Shown here: positions 22,286 to 32,700 of the stretch, in pieces
Position numbering within the stretch: position 1 is the stretch's first letter
Layout of the letters: each line of letters starts with the position of its first letter
Assembly (NCBI RefSeq): GCF_958298935.1
Contig: NC_084921.1
Location: 34,164,001 to 34,228,000, forward strand
Source of the DNA: Phragmites australis
Lineage: Eukaryota > Streptophyta > Magnoliopsida > Poales > Poaceae
DNA: 64,000 bases
Direction: 5' to 3'
Made by a program: the position numbers and the translations under genes
The notes under the pieces: model-generated
Database searches by the model: none
Told to the model about the DNA's origin: nothing
The model's input: only the letters and a program-made list of their open reading frames with translations

Positions 22286-23686
22286 CTATTTGCCTGGCTC
22301 GGGCCCTACAGGAGCGGGAGCCCTCGCTGGAGCGGGAGCCCGAGCGGGGGCCAGAGCCCTTGCTGGAGCCGGGGCCCTTGCGGGAGCTGGAGCCCTAGGA
22401 GGGGCCCTGGCCGGGGCCCTCGCTGGCGCGGGCCGTCTGTCGGCGGCCGCCCGGCGTTCTTGCCGGCGGTCGGGCTCTTGGGCCGGCCTATGGGCGGGGC
22501 CTTGGGCCGGTTCGACGAGAGTGGCTTCGCGCTTTCTTCTCGTTTTCTTTTCCTGCCTGTCAAAGCGGGAAGAACTTGGTTGGTCGGTAGCGAGGCGCGG
22601 AGCATGCCAAGCCCGGGCCTCCGCCGCCTTGGCGCACTTGTCGGCCAGTGCGAAGAGTTCCGCAGTGGTTTCGATTTCGTACGTACCTAGCTGCTCAAGC
22701 ATCCGCTCGTCGTGGACGCCCTGCCGGAAGGCGACGATGACAGCGTGGGGGGCTATCCGCGGGATGGTGTTGCGGACCTGGCTGAAACGCTGAATGAAGC
22801 TCCGCAACGTCTCCCCCTCCTGCTGCTTGACGGCATGGAGGTCGCTCTCCAAGCCAGGGTGCGTGAATGTGCCCTGAAAATTAGCCACAAACTGGTGGCA
22901 GAGGTCATCCCAGGAGCTAATAGATCCTGGGGGTATGTTCATGAGCCAAGAACGGGCGGAGCCCCTCAAGCCAACATGGAAATAATTTGCCATCACCTTT
23001 TCACTGCCACCGGCCACCTGGACGGCCGTAGTGTATATTTGGAGGAACTCGACAGGGTCGATGGACCCGTCGTACTTCTCCGGCAGCTCAGGACGAAACT
23101 TGGAGGGCCATTTGACCCGTCGAAGCTCACTAGAGAAGGCACGGCAGCCGGTGCCGTACCCCGTAGTGCGGGCGGCGCTCCTTGGCGGTGAACGTCGGTG
23201 AGCCGGGGAATCCTGGCGATCGTGGGCCGGAAAAGAGGAAGCCTGGTCCTCAGCCTCGGCCTCCTGCCGGGTCTCCTGCTGGCGCTCGAGAGTGACGCTC
23301 GCATCTTCGTGGCCCCTCCGCTCGTTGAGACGCAAGCGGAGGTCCTGGGCTTCGGACGCGGCCAGGGGGGTGGCGCTCCGCCTGGAGGCCCCTCGGCCTC
23401 TGCGAATGTTGCCCGTTGATGGGCCGGTTCTGGTGGCGCCACGCTGGGTGGTGGCGCGAGAATTCTCGGCCAGCACCTGGCGGCGAGCAGTGCCAACCAA
23501 GGCAGCGATTTCTTGGATCCAGCGGCCTTCCAGGGTTTTTGGAGTCGCCTGAACAGGCGGATGCCTGAGGAGAGCGTGCACCGCACGCAACGCGCTCCCA
23601 GGGCCGGCCTCGCTGAAAGCGAGCCTACGCCGAAGAGGCACCCGTCGCTGCCCAGAGGCGGACCTGGCGGCCGGAGTTTTGACCAC
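22286..23686 (-). CDS. Gypsy Gag polyprotein
   Basis: 466 codons. The N-terminal third is basic and Arg/Ala-rich. A Retrotrans_gag-type core follows: FRPELPEKYDGSIDPVEFLQ, FHVGLRGSARSWLMNIPPGS, CHQFVANFQGTF and ETLRSFIQRFSQVRNTIP. The C-terminal part holds an Ala-Pro-Ala-Arg repeat. In living relatives Gag forms the particle that packages element RNA in the cytoplasm. The ORF is open from at least 23686 to the TAG at 22286, directly before the zinc knuckle. The true start may lie further upstream, toward the LTR at 23954. Confidence 0.82.
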   Translation of the reverse strand: MVKTPAARSASGQRRVPLRRRLAFSEAGPGSALRAVHALLRHPPVQATPKTLEGRWIQEIAALVGTARRQVLAENSRATTQRGATRTGPSTGNIRRGRGASRRSATPLAASEAQDLRLRLNERRGHEDASVTLERQQETRQEAEAEDQASSFPAHDRQDSPAHRRSPPRSAARTTGYGTGCRAFSSELRRVKWPSKFRPELPEKYDGSIDPVEFLQIYTTAVQVAGGSEKVMANYFHVGLRGSARSWLMNIPPGSISSWDDLCHQFVANFQGTFTHPGLESDLHAVKQQEGETLRSFIQRFSQVRNTIPRIAPHAVIVAFRQGVHDERMLEQLGTYEIETTAELFALADKCAKAAEARAWHAPRLATDQPSSSRFDRQEKKTRRKREATLVEPAQGPAHRPAQEPDRRQERRAAADRRPAPARAPARAPPRAPAPARAPAPARALAPARAPAPARAPAPVGPEPGK

Positions 23687-23936
23687 CAGCTGGGGGTCGG
23701 ATAGTGCACCGGTGGCGGCGGTGGCGGCCCTGCTGGGCCCAGCGCCTTGGTCCCCTTGGGAGGGGAAAGCCCTCGTGCAGATCGCGGCTGCTCCTGGGAC
23801 GCAGCAGCGGCTAGGGCCTCCTGTGCGAGGGGCTGCATTTCCTCGCTGGAACTATAGCCAGAACGCTAGAGGCGGTGTCCACCGGCTATTTTTTCTGTGG
23901 AAGAAAACAAACAAACAGATTCAGGGATGTTCCCCC

Positions 23937-23951
23937 CTACCTGGCGCGCCA
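23937..23951 (-). other. Primer binding site of the Gypsy element
   Basis: Two bases inside the LTR edge at 23954, the minus strand reads TGGCGCGCCAGGTAG, which starts with the TGG expected for pairing with a tRNA 3' end. The tRNA was not identified. Confidence 0.6.
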
Positions 23952-23953
23952 GC

Positions 23954-25386
23954 TGTCGGAGGATTAACTCCTGTCGCAGGGATCCCGAGAGACCCCTTTT
24001 TAGAGATTCGGCTGGGGGGATGATCCTGAATAAGTTCATCGGAGAAATGAATGAGAGTAAATGCAACGGCCGGTGGTGGGGGAGATGACCTAGTCCAGAA
24101 AGAAGTAAATGCACCGGAATTTAGACAGGTTCGGGCCGTACGGGGACGTAATACCCTACTCCTGTATGGATGTAATAACTTTCCTGAGGAAATCCCTCAA
24201 GGATGTTGCTGGTTACAAGAATATTGGTCTAACTAAGAGCTTGATGCTCCTTGTTCTTCGGCAGGGACTGTGCCTTGTGCCTTGTGTTGGTTCTTGTGTT
24301 CTTTTGTTGGGTCTACGTCTTCGATTCTCGCTATGTTTGTCGATGCTTCGACCTCTTTCTCTTCTGTGCTGCCGGCTCTTTTAAGCACCTGCCGGCCGAG
24401 ACATGCCCCGAACGGGAAGGACGGGGCACAAGTTCCAAGACACCATGACTGGGAAAGGCGTCATCATTTCTTCTGGGTGAAGTGACCGGGGATGGAAAAA
24501 ACGCCGCACGCCCGGTCACCTGTCACCATAAACGCCTTGGCAACGGGCGCCGTGGAGAGGGCCCACCGGGCAGCCGCAGAGCAACCCGGCGTGCCCGCCC
24601 TATCTTGTTCCTCTGCCACAGCAGGGCGGCAGACGGAACGCCTTGATCCTTATGATGTTATCCCGAGACAAGCCGGATGATACGGGACGGGACCTGTGCA
24701 ATTAATAGCCCCACGCCTCTCTGCCAAAACATGGCAGGAACTGACACCGCGGCGGGATCAGTTGGGGATGTCAGGCCACACACGCTCATTAAATGCGGCC
24801 TCGGACCTCTGACTGGTGACACCTCATCGACGGGCCCCTCGGGGGCCTTTCTGGGTCGTCGGGGCACCGAGTGCTCGGGGGGGTACTGTTCACCTCCCCG
24901 AGCACTCTCTCCCGAGAATGCCTATCCTTGTCCTCGGGGTACCGGGTGCTCGGGGGTACTGTTCACCTCCCCGAGCACTCTTGCTCGATCCTTCGGGGAA
25001 CTGAGTGCTCGGGGGCTGCCATGTGCAGCCCCGAGCACTCTCTCTCGAGCACTCTTAAGCGGATCCTCGGGGAAGCGAGCACTCGGGAGCTACCACACGC
25101 AGTCCCGAGCACTCTCTCCCGGAACCTGGCTCTTCTAATCGTCGGGGGACTAGGGCGCTCAGGGGTGACCGGCCACCTCCCCGAGCACTTTCTTCCCAGT
25201 ACTTAGCCTCTGTGGATCATCGGGGAACTGGGGTGCTCGGGGACCAGTGACTGTGGCCCCGAGCACCTTCTCCCGGGACTTGAACTTTTCTCATCCTTCA
25301 GGAGGGACCTCGTGGGACGGCGCCATGTGGCGGATGGCTGGCCGGGCCTCGAGACTCAGGGACCCCCGGTTCCTGATACACCGACA
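23954..25386 (-). repeat. Gypsy LTR (upstream copy, complete)
   Basis: 1433 bp, TGTCGG...CCGACA. Same ccccgagcac / gtgctcgggg motif cluster as the partner LTR (24865-25270). Differences from the partner are scattered substitutions, so the insertion is not brand new. Confidence 0.92.
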
Positions 25387-26420
25387 AACGCGATATCACA
25401 AAAGACCATTAACCCGACCAAGCTAGATAAGCTGTAGGAAGACGTGGTCGGGACTCTATCCCAGCTTGAGGAGTTGTTCCCTACATCATTTTTTGATATC
25501 ATGGTGCATCTCATTGTTCACATTGTGAAAGAGATACAGATTCTTGGCCCTGTGTTCCCACATCAGATGTACCCTTTCGAGAGGTTTATGGGAGTTTTGA
25601 AGACATATGTTTGTAACAAAAATCGATCGGAAGGCTGCATGGCCGAGGGCTGGGGAACCGAGGAGGTCATTGATTTCTGCGTCGACTACATGAATCTCAA
25701 ATCGATTGGTGTGCTTGTATCTCACCATGAGGGGAGGCTATAGGGGAAAGGGATGATAGGTGCAAACTCATTCCGCACTAACGATCGAATTTCATTCATG
25801 CAAGCACATTTCGTATTTCTGCAACAATCAGTTGTACTTGACCCATATATCGAAGAACACTAGAAGATGCAATGCACCAGAAACCCAGTGAAGTCTGATG
25901 TTTGAATCGCGCGAGAGCATTGAGATTATTTTGGCGCATGGTTACATAGACAGGTGATGTATAAGCAGATAGAGCATGCTCAGTTTACTGTGTTGGCTCA
26001 CAGACTGTCAACTACAATCCTCATATTCCAAGGATATGACATAAATGGCTATACATTTTATACGAGAGCTCAGGATAGTAAGAGCACTAACCAAAATAGC
26101 GGTGTCTGTATAAATGCCTACGACTGTAATAGAAATAGGGAGACCTACTACGGATTCGTAGAGGAGATCTGGGAGCTTGACTATGGAGTGTTAAAGGTTC
26201 TTCTTTTTCGGTACCAACGGGTCAGACTCCCAAGCGGTGTGAAGATCGACAAGTACAATATGACTATAGTGAACCAAAAACTCGTTGGATACAGAGAAAA
26301 ACCATTCGTACTTATGAATGATGTTATGCAAGTCTTCTATGTAAAGGATTTGGACTCAGCTAATAAGGAGGAGCGTCATGTGGTTCTTCAAGGAAAAATA
26401 AGGATGTCAACCTAGGTCAG

Positions 26421-27169
26421 AGTGGAGAATATTGTTGACGAGGAAGACTACAATAAATTTGATGCGCTACCTCCTTTCAGAGAGGATGTCAACCTAGGTC
26501 CTATGGAAGACACTAACAAACCTCCCTATGTATGCCATGATCATAATGAAAGATGAATCGTTAAGGCAAAGTAGCTAAATTGTATTAATTACTATGTATG
26601 AATTTGTTTTAGATGCAATTATACCACACTTTTGTTATGGGAGCTTCAATTTGTAGTTTACGGTGAAAGATGTCTTTATTATTGAGCATATTGATTTTTG
26701 ATTTTTAATAATGTAGCAATAGCACAAGGTAGCACTATTGCTATGTATTACTATTTTTTATTTTCAATGAATTACCTATAGTTTTGAGCATATTTATTTT
26801 CAAATTTTAATGATTTAAAATATTTATAGATGAAATTAAGATATATAGGAAGCTACAATTATATTTTTTTAATTAATTAGCAAGCCACAATATAGAAACT
26901 TAGGTATGAACATATTTATTTTAATTTTTTATTGAATTAAAAAATTAAATCAGGAAATTTAGGTATATACAAAACTTAATTGTGGTATATAGCATGTTCA
27001 AATTTAAATAAATATGTATTAGGATTTTAGGTCAACATAATTTTAATAAATATAGATAGTACAAACTCAATCGAAATCACTTGAGTAACGCAACAGTTTG
27101 TTCGGTTTTACTAGGTGCAGGTCGTGGGTTCGTGTCTCTACGCGCACGCGAAGCTAAAACAAATTTTTT
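26421..27169. other. AT-rich intergenic stretch of the CACTA element, no gene seen
   Basis: Follows the DUF4216 coding remnant. Repeated gagcatatt and ttttaatgattt phrases, no open frame of note. Confidence 0.4.
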
Positions 27170-27360
27170 GCACCCACGGCACCAGCAGTGAAAGCGGTTT
27201 CACTGCTGGTGGATATATTGGGCCGGCAGTGAAACTACTTTCACTATCGCTGGACTTCTTGTGCCAACAGTGAAAGTAGTTTCACTACTGATAGTCCCCT
27301 TGAGCCGGCAGTGAAGGTATCATTTCATTGTCGGTGGTCATATTGAGGCGGTAGTGGAAG
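27170..27360. repeat. Inverted cagtgaaa / tttcactg repeats, CACTA-type
   Basis: Five pairs of ggcagtgaaa and tttcactgc-type units alternate over 190 bp. They resemble the cactgccggc units next to the 3' terminus at 38160-38379, so they may be internal subterminal-type sites of the same element. Confidence 0.6.
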
Positions 27361-27368
27361 TCCTCCCC

Positions 27369-27375
27369 TATAAAA
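27369..27375 (+). promoter_or_regulatory. Possible TATA box
   Basis: tataaaa, 60 bp before the ORF that starts at 27427 and directly after the inverted-repeat cluster, as expected for the promoter of the second CACTA gene. Confidence 0.45.
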
Positions 27376-27426
27376 TGGCTTGACGCCCTGCGCCCTTTAA
27401 CACATAGAAAACTTTTCCTCTTCCAT

Positions 27427-27657
27427 GTGCCCTCCGCCAATATGCCTCCTGACGCCAAGGAGCCTACGCCACCAGAGGACCACGAGCTTGCATCGACGAG
27501 CTCGTTCCCACTGTCCCTGTCGTCCTCGACACCGTCGTCCTCCTCCCCGACGCTATCGTCATCCTCCTCCCTGGTGCCATTCCCGTCCTCCTCGACGCCT
27601 AGCCCGCGAACCTCGCCACCCAGACCCTTGCTATCTTGCAGGTACCAGGCGTTCTGA
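27427..27657 (+). CDS. Ser/Pro-rich ORF, possible first exon of second CACTA gene
   Basis: 76 codons rich in Ser, Pro and Thr, starting MPSANMPPDAKEP; a second Met lies at codon 6. A splice donor-like ttgcag|gtacca occurs at 27640. There is no domain. Because it follows a TATA box and precedes the Ulp1-like gene on the same strand, it may be that gene's first exon, with the Copia-like element in the intron. This link is inferred. Confidence 0.35.
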   Translation: MPSANMPPDAKEPTPPEDHELASTSSFPLSLSSSTPSSSSPTLSSSSSLVPFPSSSTPSPRTSPPRPLLSCRYQAF

Positions 27658-27659
27658 GC

Positions 27660-28629
27660 TTTAATTGTGTGCCGCATTTGACTGATTTGAGCTCTGGGAG
27701 GGTTCTAGTGGTGATTGTTGTGGTAACTTGTCGATTGTGAAGACCATTAGCTTGGAATGTTGGATTAGAGGGGGTTCCAGTGGTGATTGTTGGGGTAACA
27801 GAATCATCTTTCTTATTTTCAAGTTTGTTGATGTGCTATAAATGGTATAGCATTGGTACATTATTGACATATTCGAAGAGAGAAATAATGTATGGATATT
27901 GCTAGATGGACAGATAGATTGGTTTATTTAGTTGTAAAGAGAGTTCATGTGTTTAATAGAATCAATCATATGGCAATGTAAATCGATATTGCAATGTAAT
28001 TACACATGCATATCACCAATGCAATATATTGGTTGATTTAGTCCAAAAGAGAGTTCAGCATGTATGGATATAGCCAACTTAAAAGGTGTTTTTAATATAG
28101 ACTCATGATTGTCTGCATTGTTTCGTGTTTTTCTATGTGTGGAACATATACACGACTTGTTAGTTTCATGTTCTTCAGTAGCAAATAGTTATACCTATGC
28201 TGACACTCTGTTTGATTAGGCTATGGATAGGGTGTAGTTTTTTCAAGGTTGTTTTAGAATTAGAATTTCTGGCTCATGAATTCTGTATGCATGGTTTTTG
28301 TTTCACAGTGGTAATATTCTATGCTGCCATAGTACATAGATTTTGATGAGTCATTTTCTAGTAGATTGATCCTTTATGTAGCTTTTTAATGTAATAGCAC
28401 TTTGATGCTAATTCGAGCTGAGAACATTGGGCCATGTATCCTACTGCTGGAGTCTATTCTATAGATTTTTGTTAGCTTCTTATGTTTGTTGTTAGATGAG
28501 CAAATATTGAAAGGAGATAATTATCTCCATAATCTGATGCAAATGCTGCTAGGTTTCTAGATTTTACATTAATATTGAGTTGTTATACACCATTTTCAAG
28601 TAAATGCTCTCTACGGAGAAGCAAACATT
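27660..28629. other. AT-rich spacer, no gene seen
   Basis: A phrase gtggtgattgttg(t/g)ggtaac occurs twice, 75 bp apart, at 27710 and 27785. Otherwise AT-rich without long frames. Confidence 0.4.
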
Positions 28630-29585
28630 TCTATTTTTCATATAGCATCTTTGGAGAAGGAAAATTGTGAGCTAAAGGCTCAACTTGAAGAGCTCAGTAG
28701 CAAGCATGTGGCTTTGCAAGAAAATCATGATAAGCTTGTGTGCTCTCATAAAAATCTTGTGGACTCACATACCATGCTAGAAATAGCTCATGAGGTTGCG
28801 GTAACAATGATAAAATCTTACCAACCTTACATACACAAGTACACATGCTCACTAGTTTATATTGAATTGCCTTGTGTTAACCTTTGTTGCTCTCAAGCAA
28901 ACATTTTCCCAAGCACTACATGTGACTTGGATCATGTAGGCAAAAATAAGAAGCACAAGGATCATGGACTTGAAGCAAAATCCAACAAGAAGAACAAGTC
29001 CAACAATATCAAGATCAAGGAGTAAGAACAAAAGAAGAACAAGACTCTCATCACTTGCTTCAAGTGCAAGAAGGAGGTCACCATGTGAGAGATTTCTCCT
29101 TGAAGAAGGAAGAAAAGGACATGAGCAAGAGCCAAGATAAGAAGATGGCTCATGTCAAGTGCTTCAAGTGCTCAAGCATGGGACACCATGCCTCTATGTA
29201 TTCCAACAAGGTTGATGACAAGACCACACTTCCAAAGAATAAAATAAGAAGAAGCAAGAGGAAATGCTATGGATGCAATAAGAAGGGACATGAAGTTGTA
29301 TCATGCCCCTACATGAAGAATGAAGGCCTTATGTCATCAAGGAAGAGGCTCACCGGCAAGGAAGCAAGCAAGAAGCAAGATGAGAAGGCATCTTGTAAGG
29401 ACATGCACCGCATTTGCTACACTTGCTGGGCCAAGGGACATATTGGTAAGAATTATCCCATTAGTAACATTCCTAAGCCTAACTCTTCAATTTATTATGA
29501 TTTATCGCTTAGGAAGGTCAAAAATAAAACTTATGCTACTACGGTGATTAGTTCATCATTTGCTAGCATAATGCCCAATTTTTAA
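28630..29585 (+). pseudogene. Copia-type gag remnant with CCHC knuckles
   Basis: Starts with ASLEKENCELKAQLEELSSK, a coiled coil usual in gag of this lineage, followed by SHTMLEIAHEVAVTMIKSYQP. After stops near 29023 and 29087 and a frame change, knuckle-like motifs appear: CFKCSSMGHHASMYSN (last Cys lost), CYGCNKKGHEVVSC (complete CCHC) and CYTCWAKGHIGKNYP (last Cys lost). The frame ends at 29585. Not functional. Confidence 0.68.
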
Positions 29586-30789
29586 CAAGGATATTCAGGC
29601 CCAATAATTTACAGTGTTTCCACAAGTGTCTTTCTCCTTACCGTGGGGAGCGGTACCACTTGCGTGATTATAGAGAAGAAGGCGGTGTCCCGACCCAAAT
29701 TCACATTCTTAATTCACTTTCTTAGGCCATTTAGGTGCCTAAGTCTCTCGTGACTAACCTTAAAGTGCCAAACATGGTTTGAATACCACAAAGAACTTAA
29801 AAAGGCTAAATAGGTACTTTGAGGTACATTGAAGACTTGGCTTGCTTGAGAGGAACTATATTGGATATCTCATCTCAAGATTCTTTCAAATTGGGCTTTC
29901 TCATGATATTTGGAAAGAAGTGCCAAGAGTACGGATTATTTATTTATTTTAATCTTCAATGACATCTCGGTAACAAGCATCTAACTTGAGCTATCTAGCC
30001 ACTTAGCTTAGAATAAGTGCTAATGTTCACAATTTTTCATGGTTGTGAGCACTTAAAGGTGGCTAGGTAAATTTTGAGCAAAATCTATACCTTGTGTAGT
30101 ATGATGCTTTTAATGGCTCTCTAGTAGAGCAAGATTTTGTTAATAATGTAGGAGATGGATACTTGGTGATGGCAATCAAGAAGCTATCCATTGAAGAAGT
30201 GAAGCCGCGAAGAAACTAGAGATCAAAAGAAGGCTGAAGAAGATGATCAAATTCCTTCAGCTGCGGCAAAGTGCGGAGACTCCGCAAGAATGTGCGGAGA
30301 CTCCGGACAAATCTTTGGAGAATCCGCAGAAATGTGCGGAGAGTCCGCACATTACTAGAAAGTTGGGAAGACAAATGTAAATATACAAGATCAAGGTCAA
30401 GATCAAGATCGTGATGACTCCAAGAAATCCCTTGATGATGATGAAGTGGATGACATTTAACCACAATCCCAAATACCACATCCAAGAATAAATCAAAGTA
30501 TCTAAAGAGATCATCCGGTTGACAACATCATTGATGATATACAAAAGGGGGTAATTACTCGTTCAAGAATTGCAAAATTTTGTGAATATTACTCATTCGT
30601 TTCTTCTTTAGAACCTTTGAAGGTACAAGACGCACTAGAAGATCCATATTGGTTGATGACCTAGCAAGAAAAGCTTAATCACTTCAAAGGAATGAATTGG
30701 ATCGTTGATGGGAAGACCAAGTAAAAGGTCATGATTGGAATCATATTGATCTTCCACATCAAATTGCCAAATCATCATTCACATCTTAT

Positions 30790-32700
30790 GGTACTTTGCA
30801 TTCTCTCATAGTTGTAAGTAGTTCTTAGCACAAGTATTTTCTTTTATAAATCTCTTTTGTTCTTTGGTCCAAAATATAGGGTACACTCCTCTTGAGTCTT
30901 AAATGAACTTGTGCATGTCTCAAGAAATTCAAATACTTCAATACACATATTTTGGGGGAGCTTATCCTATGTTTTGCGATCTTGATACTAACTGTGCAAG
31001 TGAAATTTGTGTTTAGTCTTATGGGAAGTGATAGACACCCTTGAAGGTATGCACAATTCTCTCTTTTAATTGGTACTTCATTGTATCTTTTTGGCTACCT
31101 TCTATAATATAGATTAAATTCCTCTTGTGACTTAAATGTCTAATGGCGTACATAAACTTGTCTTCTATCATATGTGTGCACTACTTTAAGGGGGAATTTG
31201 TCTATATTATGAGATTTCATGAATAATTGATCCACTCGCCTTTCAAATCCAAATTATCATTATTCGTGAAACTCTCCCTTGTGCTTTTAATGCTTTCTCT
31301 TTTCTATGTGTTGCATCAAGGTTCTTCCATGTACTTTCAAGTTGTTTTCAAAGTTCTTGTGTATGAGTCATGGTCCCTTCAAGTGTGCTCCTCTTCAATT
31401 GGTGTCACCTCAATTGAGATCATAATCGGGACCGAAGCAAGTAGAATTGTAAGAAGAACAAGATCACTTGGTTAGATGAAATCAAAAGAAGAAAAGGGAT
31501 AATAATGGATCAAGGAGAGTTGAATTTTCATGACAACCAAACGATGAGGATGAAGTGGAATAAAATCATTTAATCTCCTTCATTGTGAGTCTCACTTGTT
31601 AAAGAAAAGAAGATATCAAAGGAAGATGAATGGTTCCTGAGGAATTTTTGGATGCTCCAAAATTATTGTGGGAGGTCCCGGTCTTTATAAACTAGGTACT
31701 CTGGTTTAATACCAGATGGTCCGATTCCTACCGTAGAATTGGATTTGACTAAGTTGGAGGAAGAAAAGGGAATTTGGTTTTGTATACAAGCCCTCCACTC
31801 TAGAATTCATCAAATATCCAAGAGAAAATTCCATTGATTATCCATAACCATATCTTCAAAGGATGGCAACTCCTAGTTCACAATTTGCGAATTTTATGAA
31901 TTTTACCTTATTTTCTCCTTGTAAGTTGCTTTAGGTAAGGAAAAGAACTAGGTATTCAAGTCAGAGCTTGGACATGCAAGAGGAACTCAAGTTCACCACA
32001 AGACATCGAGTAAAGGAATTCATCACTTAAATTAATGAATCCACCACAAGGCATCGAGTAAAGGAATTCATCACTTGAATTAATGAAGTTTCACTTGATA
32101 AGAGCATCATATGAGGATTATCAAAATTACCTATATCATATGGTGATCTACATGCCTATGTGGCGGTAAGTGTTTCTTGGTATAATTTCAACTTTGCAAA
32201 TTTCTTATGCATCGACCAAGATGCAGGGTAAACTCATCTAGACTCTTAATTAAACCAAGTGCATATCCCAAGTAATTCAAGTACTTGATGCACATATTAA
32301 GGAGAGAGCCTATCCTATGTCTTGTGTCTTTGAGACTAACCTTTTCTTCTAGTGAATTTGTATAGTCTCTTGGTGAGAATGAGTTTCTCAAGGAAGTTTC
32401 TCAAAAATATGCTACCTTAACTCAATCCAAGTTGGTAAAAGTATCTCTCAATTTCAATTGGATTGCAATTTTATCTCTTGTGTAGCTACCCTCCATAATA
32501 TAGCTTAAATTCCCTTGTTTGGACTTAATTGATCCAAAGTGTATAGGTACATGACTTCCATATACAGATGTATGCATTATCAAAAAGGGGAAATTTAGTC
32601 TATGTTATGAGGTTTCACCATTTAATGATCCATTTATCTTCCACATCCAAAGGGTCACTAAATGTGAAACTCTAGATTGTGTAATTTGATGATATCTCTT
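30790..32700 (+). repeat. Two diverged copies of an about 500-bp block, 1.4 kb apart
   Basis: 30870-31310 and 32215-32700 share the same succession of phrases: gggta(c/a)actc...gagtcttaa, cacatatt...ggagc, cctatgt(t)ttg, tataatatag.ttaaattcc, ttatgag.tttca and cttccacatccaaa-like. Divergence is high. They lie in the non-coding 3' half of the Copia-like remnant. Confidence 0.55.

Larger units (their letters stand above)
19961..25386 (-). mobile_element. Gypsy LTR retrotransposon, deleted for reverse transcriptase, RNase H and integrase
   Basis: Two direct repeats (19961-21376 and 23954-25386) bound a 2.6-kb interior that reads on the minus strand. The element ends are TGTCGG...CCGACA. The 5-bp target duplication aacgc stands at 19956-19960 and 25387-25391, and removing the insert restores the TNP2 reading. 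The interior has gag and protease only. A deletion runs from the protease gene into the first 13 bp of the downstream LTR, so the polypurine tract and the whole pol region are gone. It cannot move by itself. Confidence 0.93.
18480..26420 (+). pseudogene. TNP2-type transposase gene of second CACTA family, interrupted by Gypsy element
   Basis: Recognisable TNP2 segments in order: CPNDCILYRGEHAD (18535), MWYFPIVAHLECLFTNKRHAK with RHPANSTQW (18670-18810), NDIDVYLKPLMEDLIILWNDG (reading through 19030-19090), DVMHIEKNVCDSLIGMLLDI (19540-19600) and MKSHDCHVMM (19845). The Gypsy element splits the codons for FFNA|ISQK at 19960/25392. DUF4218 resumes with PTSFFDIMVHLIVHIVKEI (25470), and DUF4216 with YDINGYTFYTRAQDSKSTNQN (26030). 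Several stops are present, including one in TI*DWP at about 19160 where the family usually has Gln. It cannot encode a working transposase. Confidence 0.85.

Noticed and set aside
22993..23838. 281-codon minus-strand ORF overlapping gag
   Set aside because: Overlaps the recognised Gag frame in another phase and is Pro/Arg-rich from GC bias.
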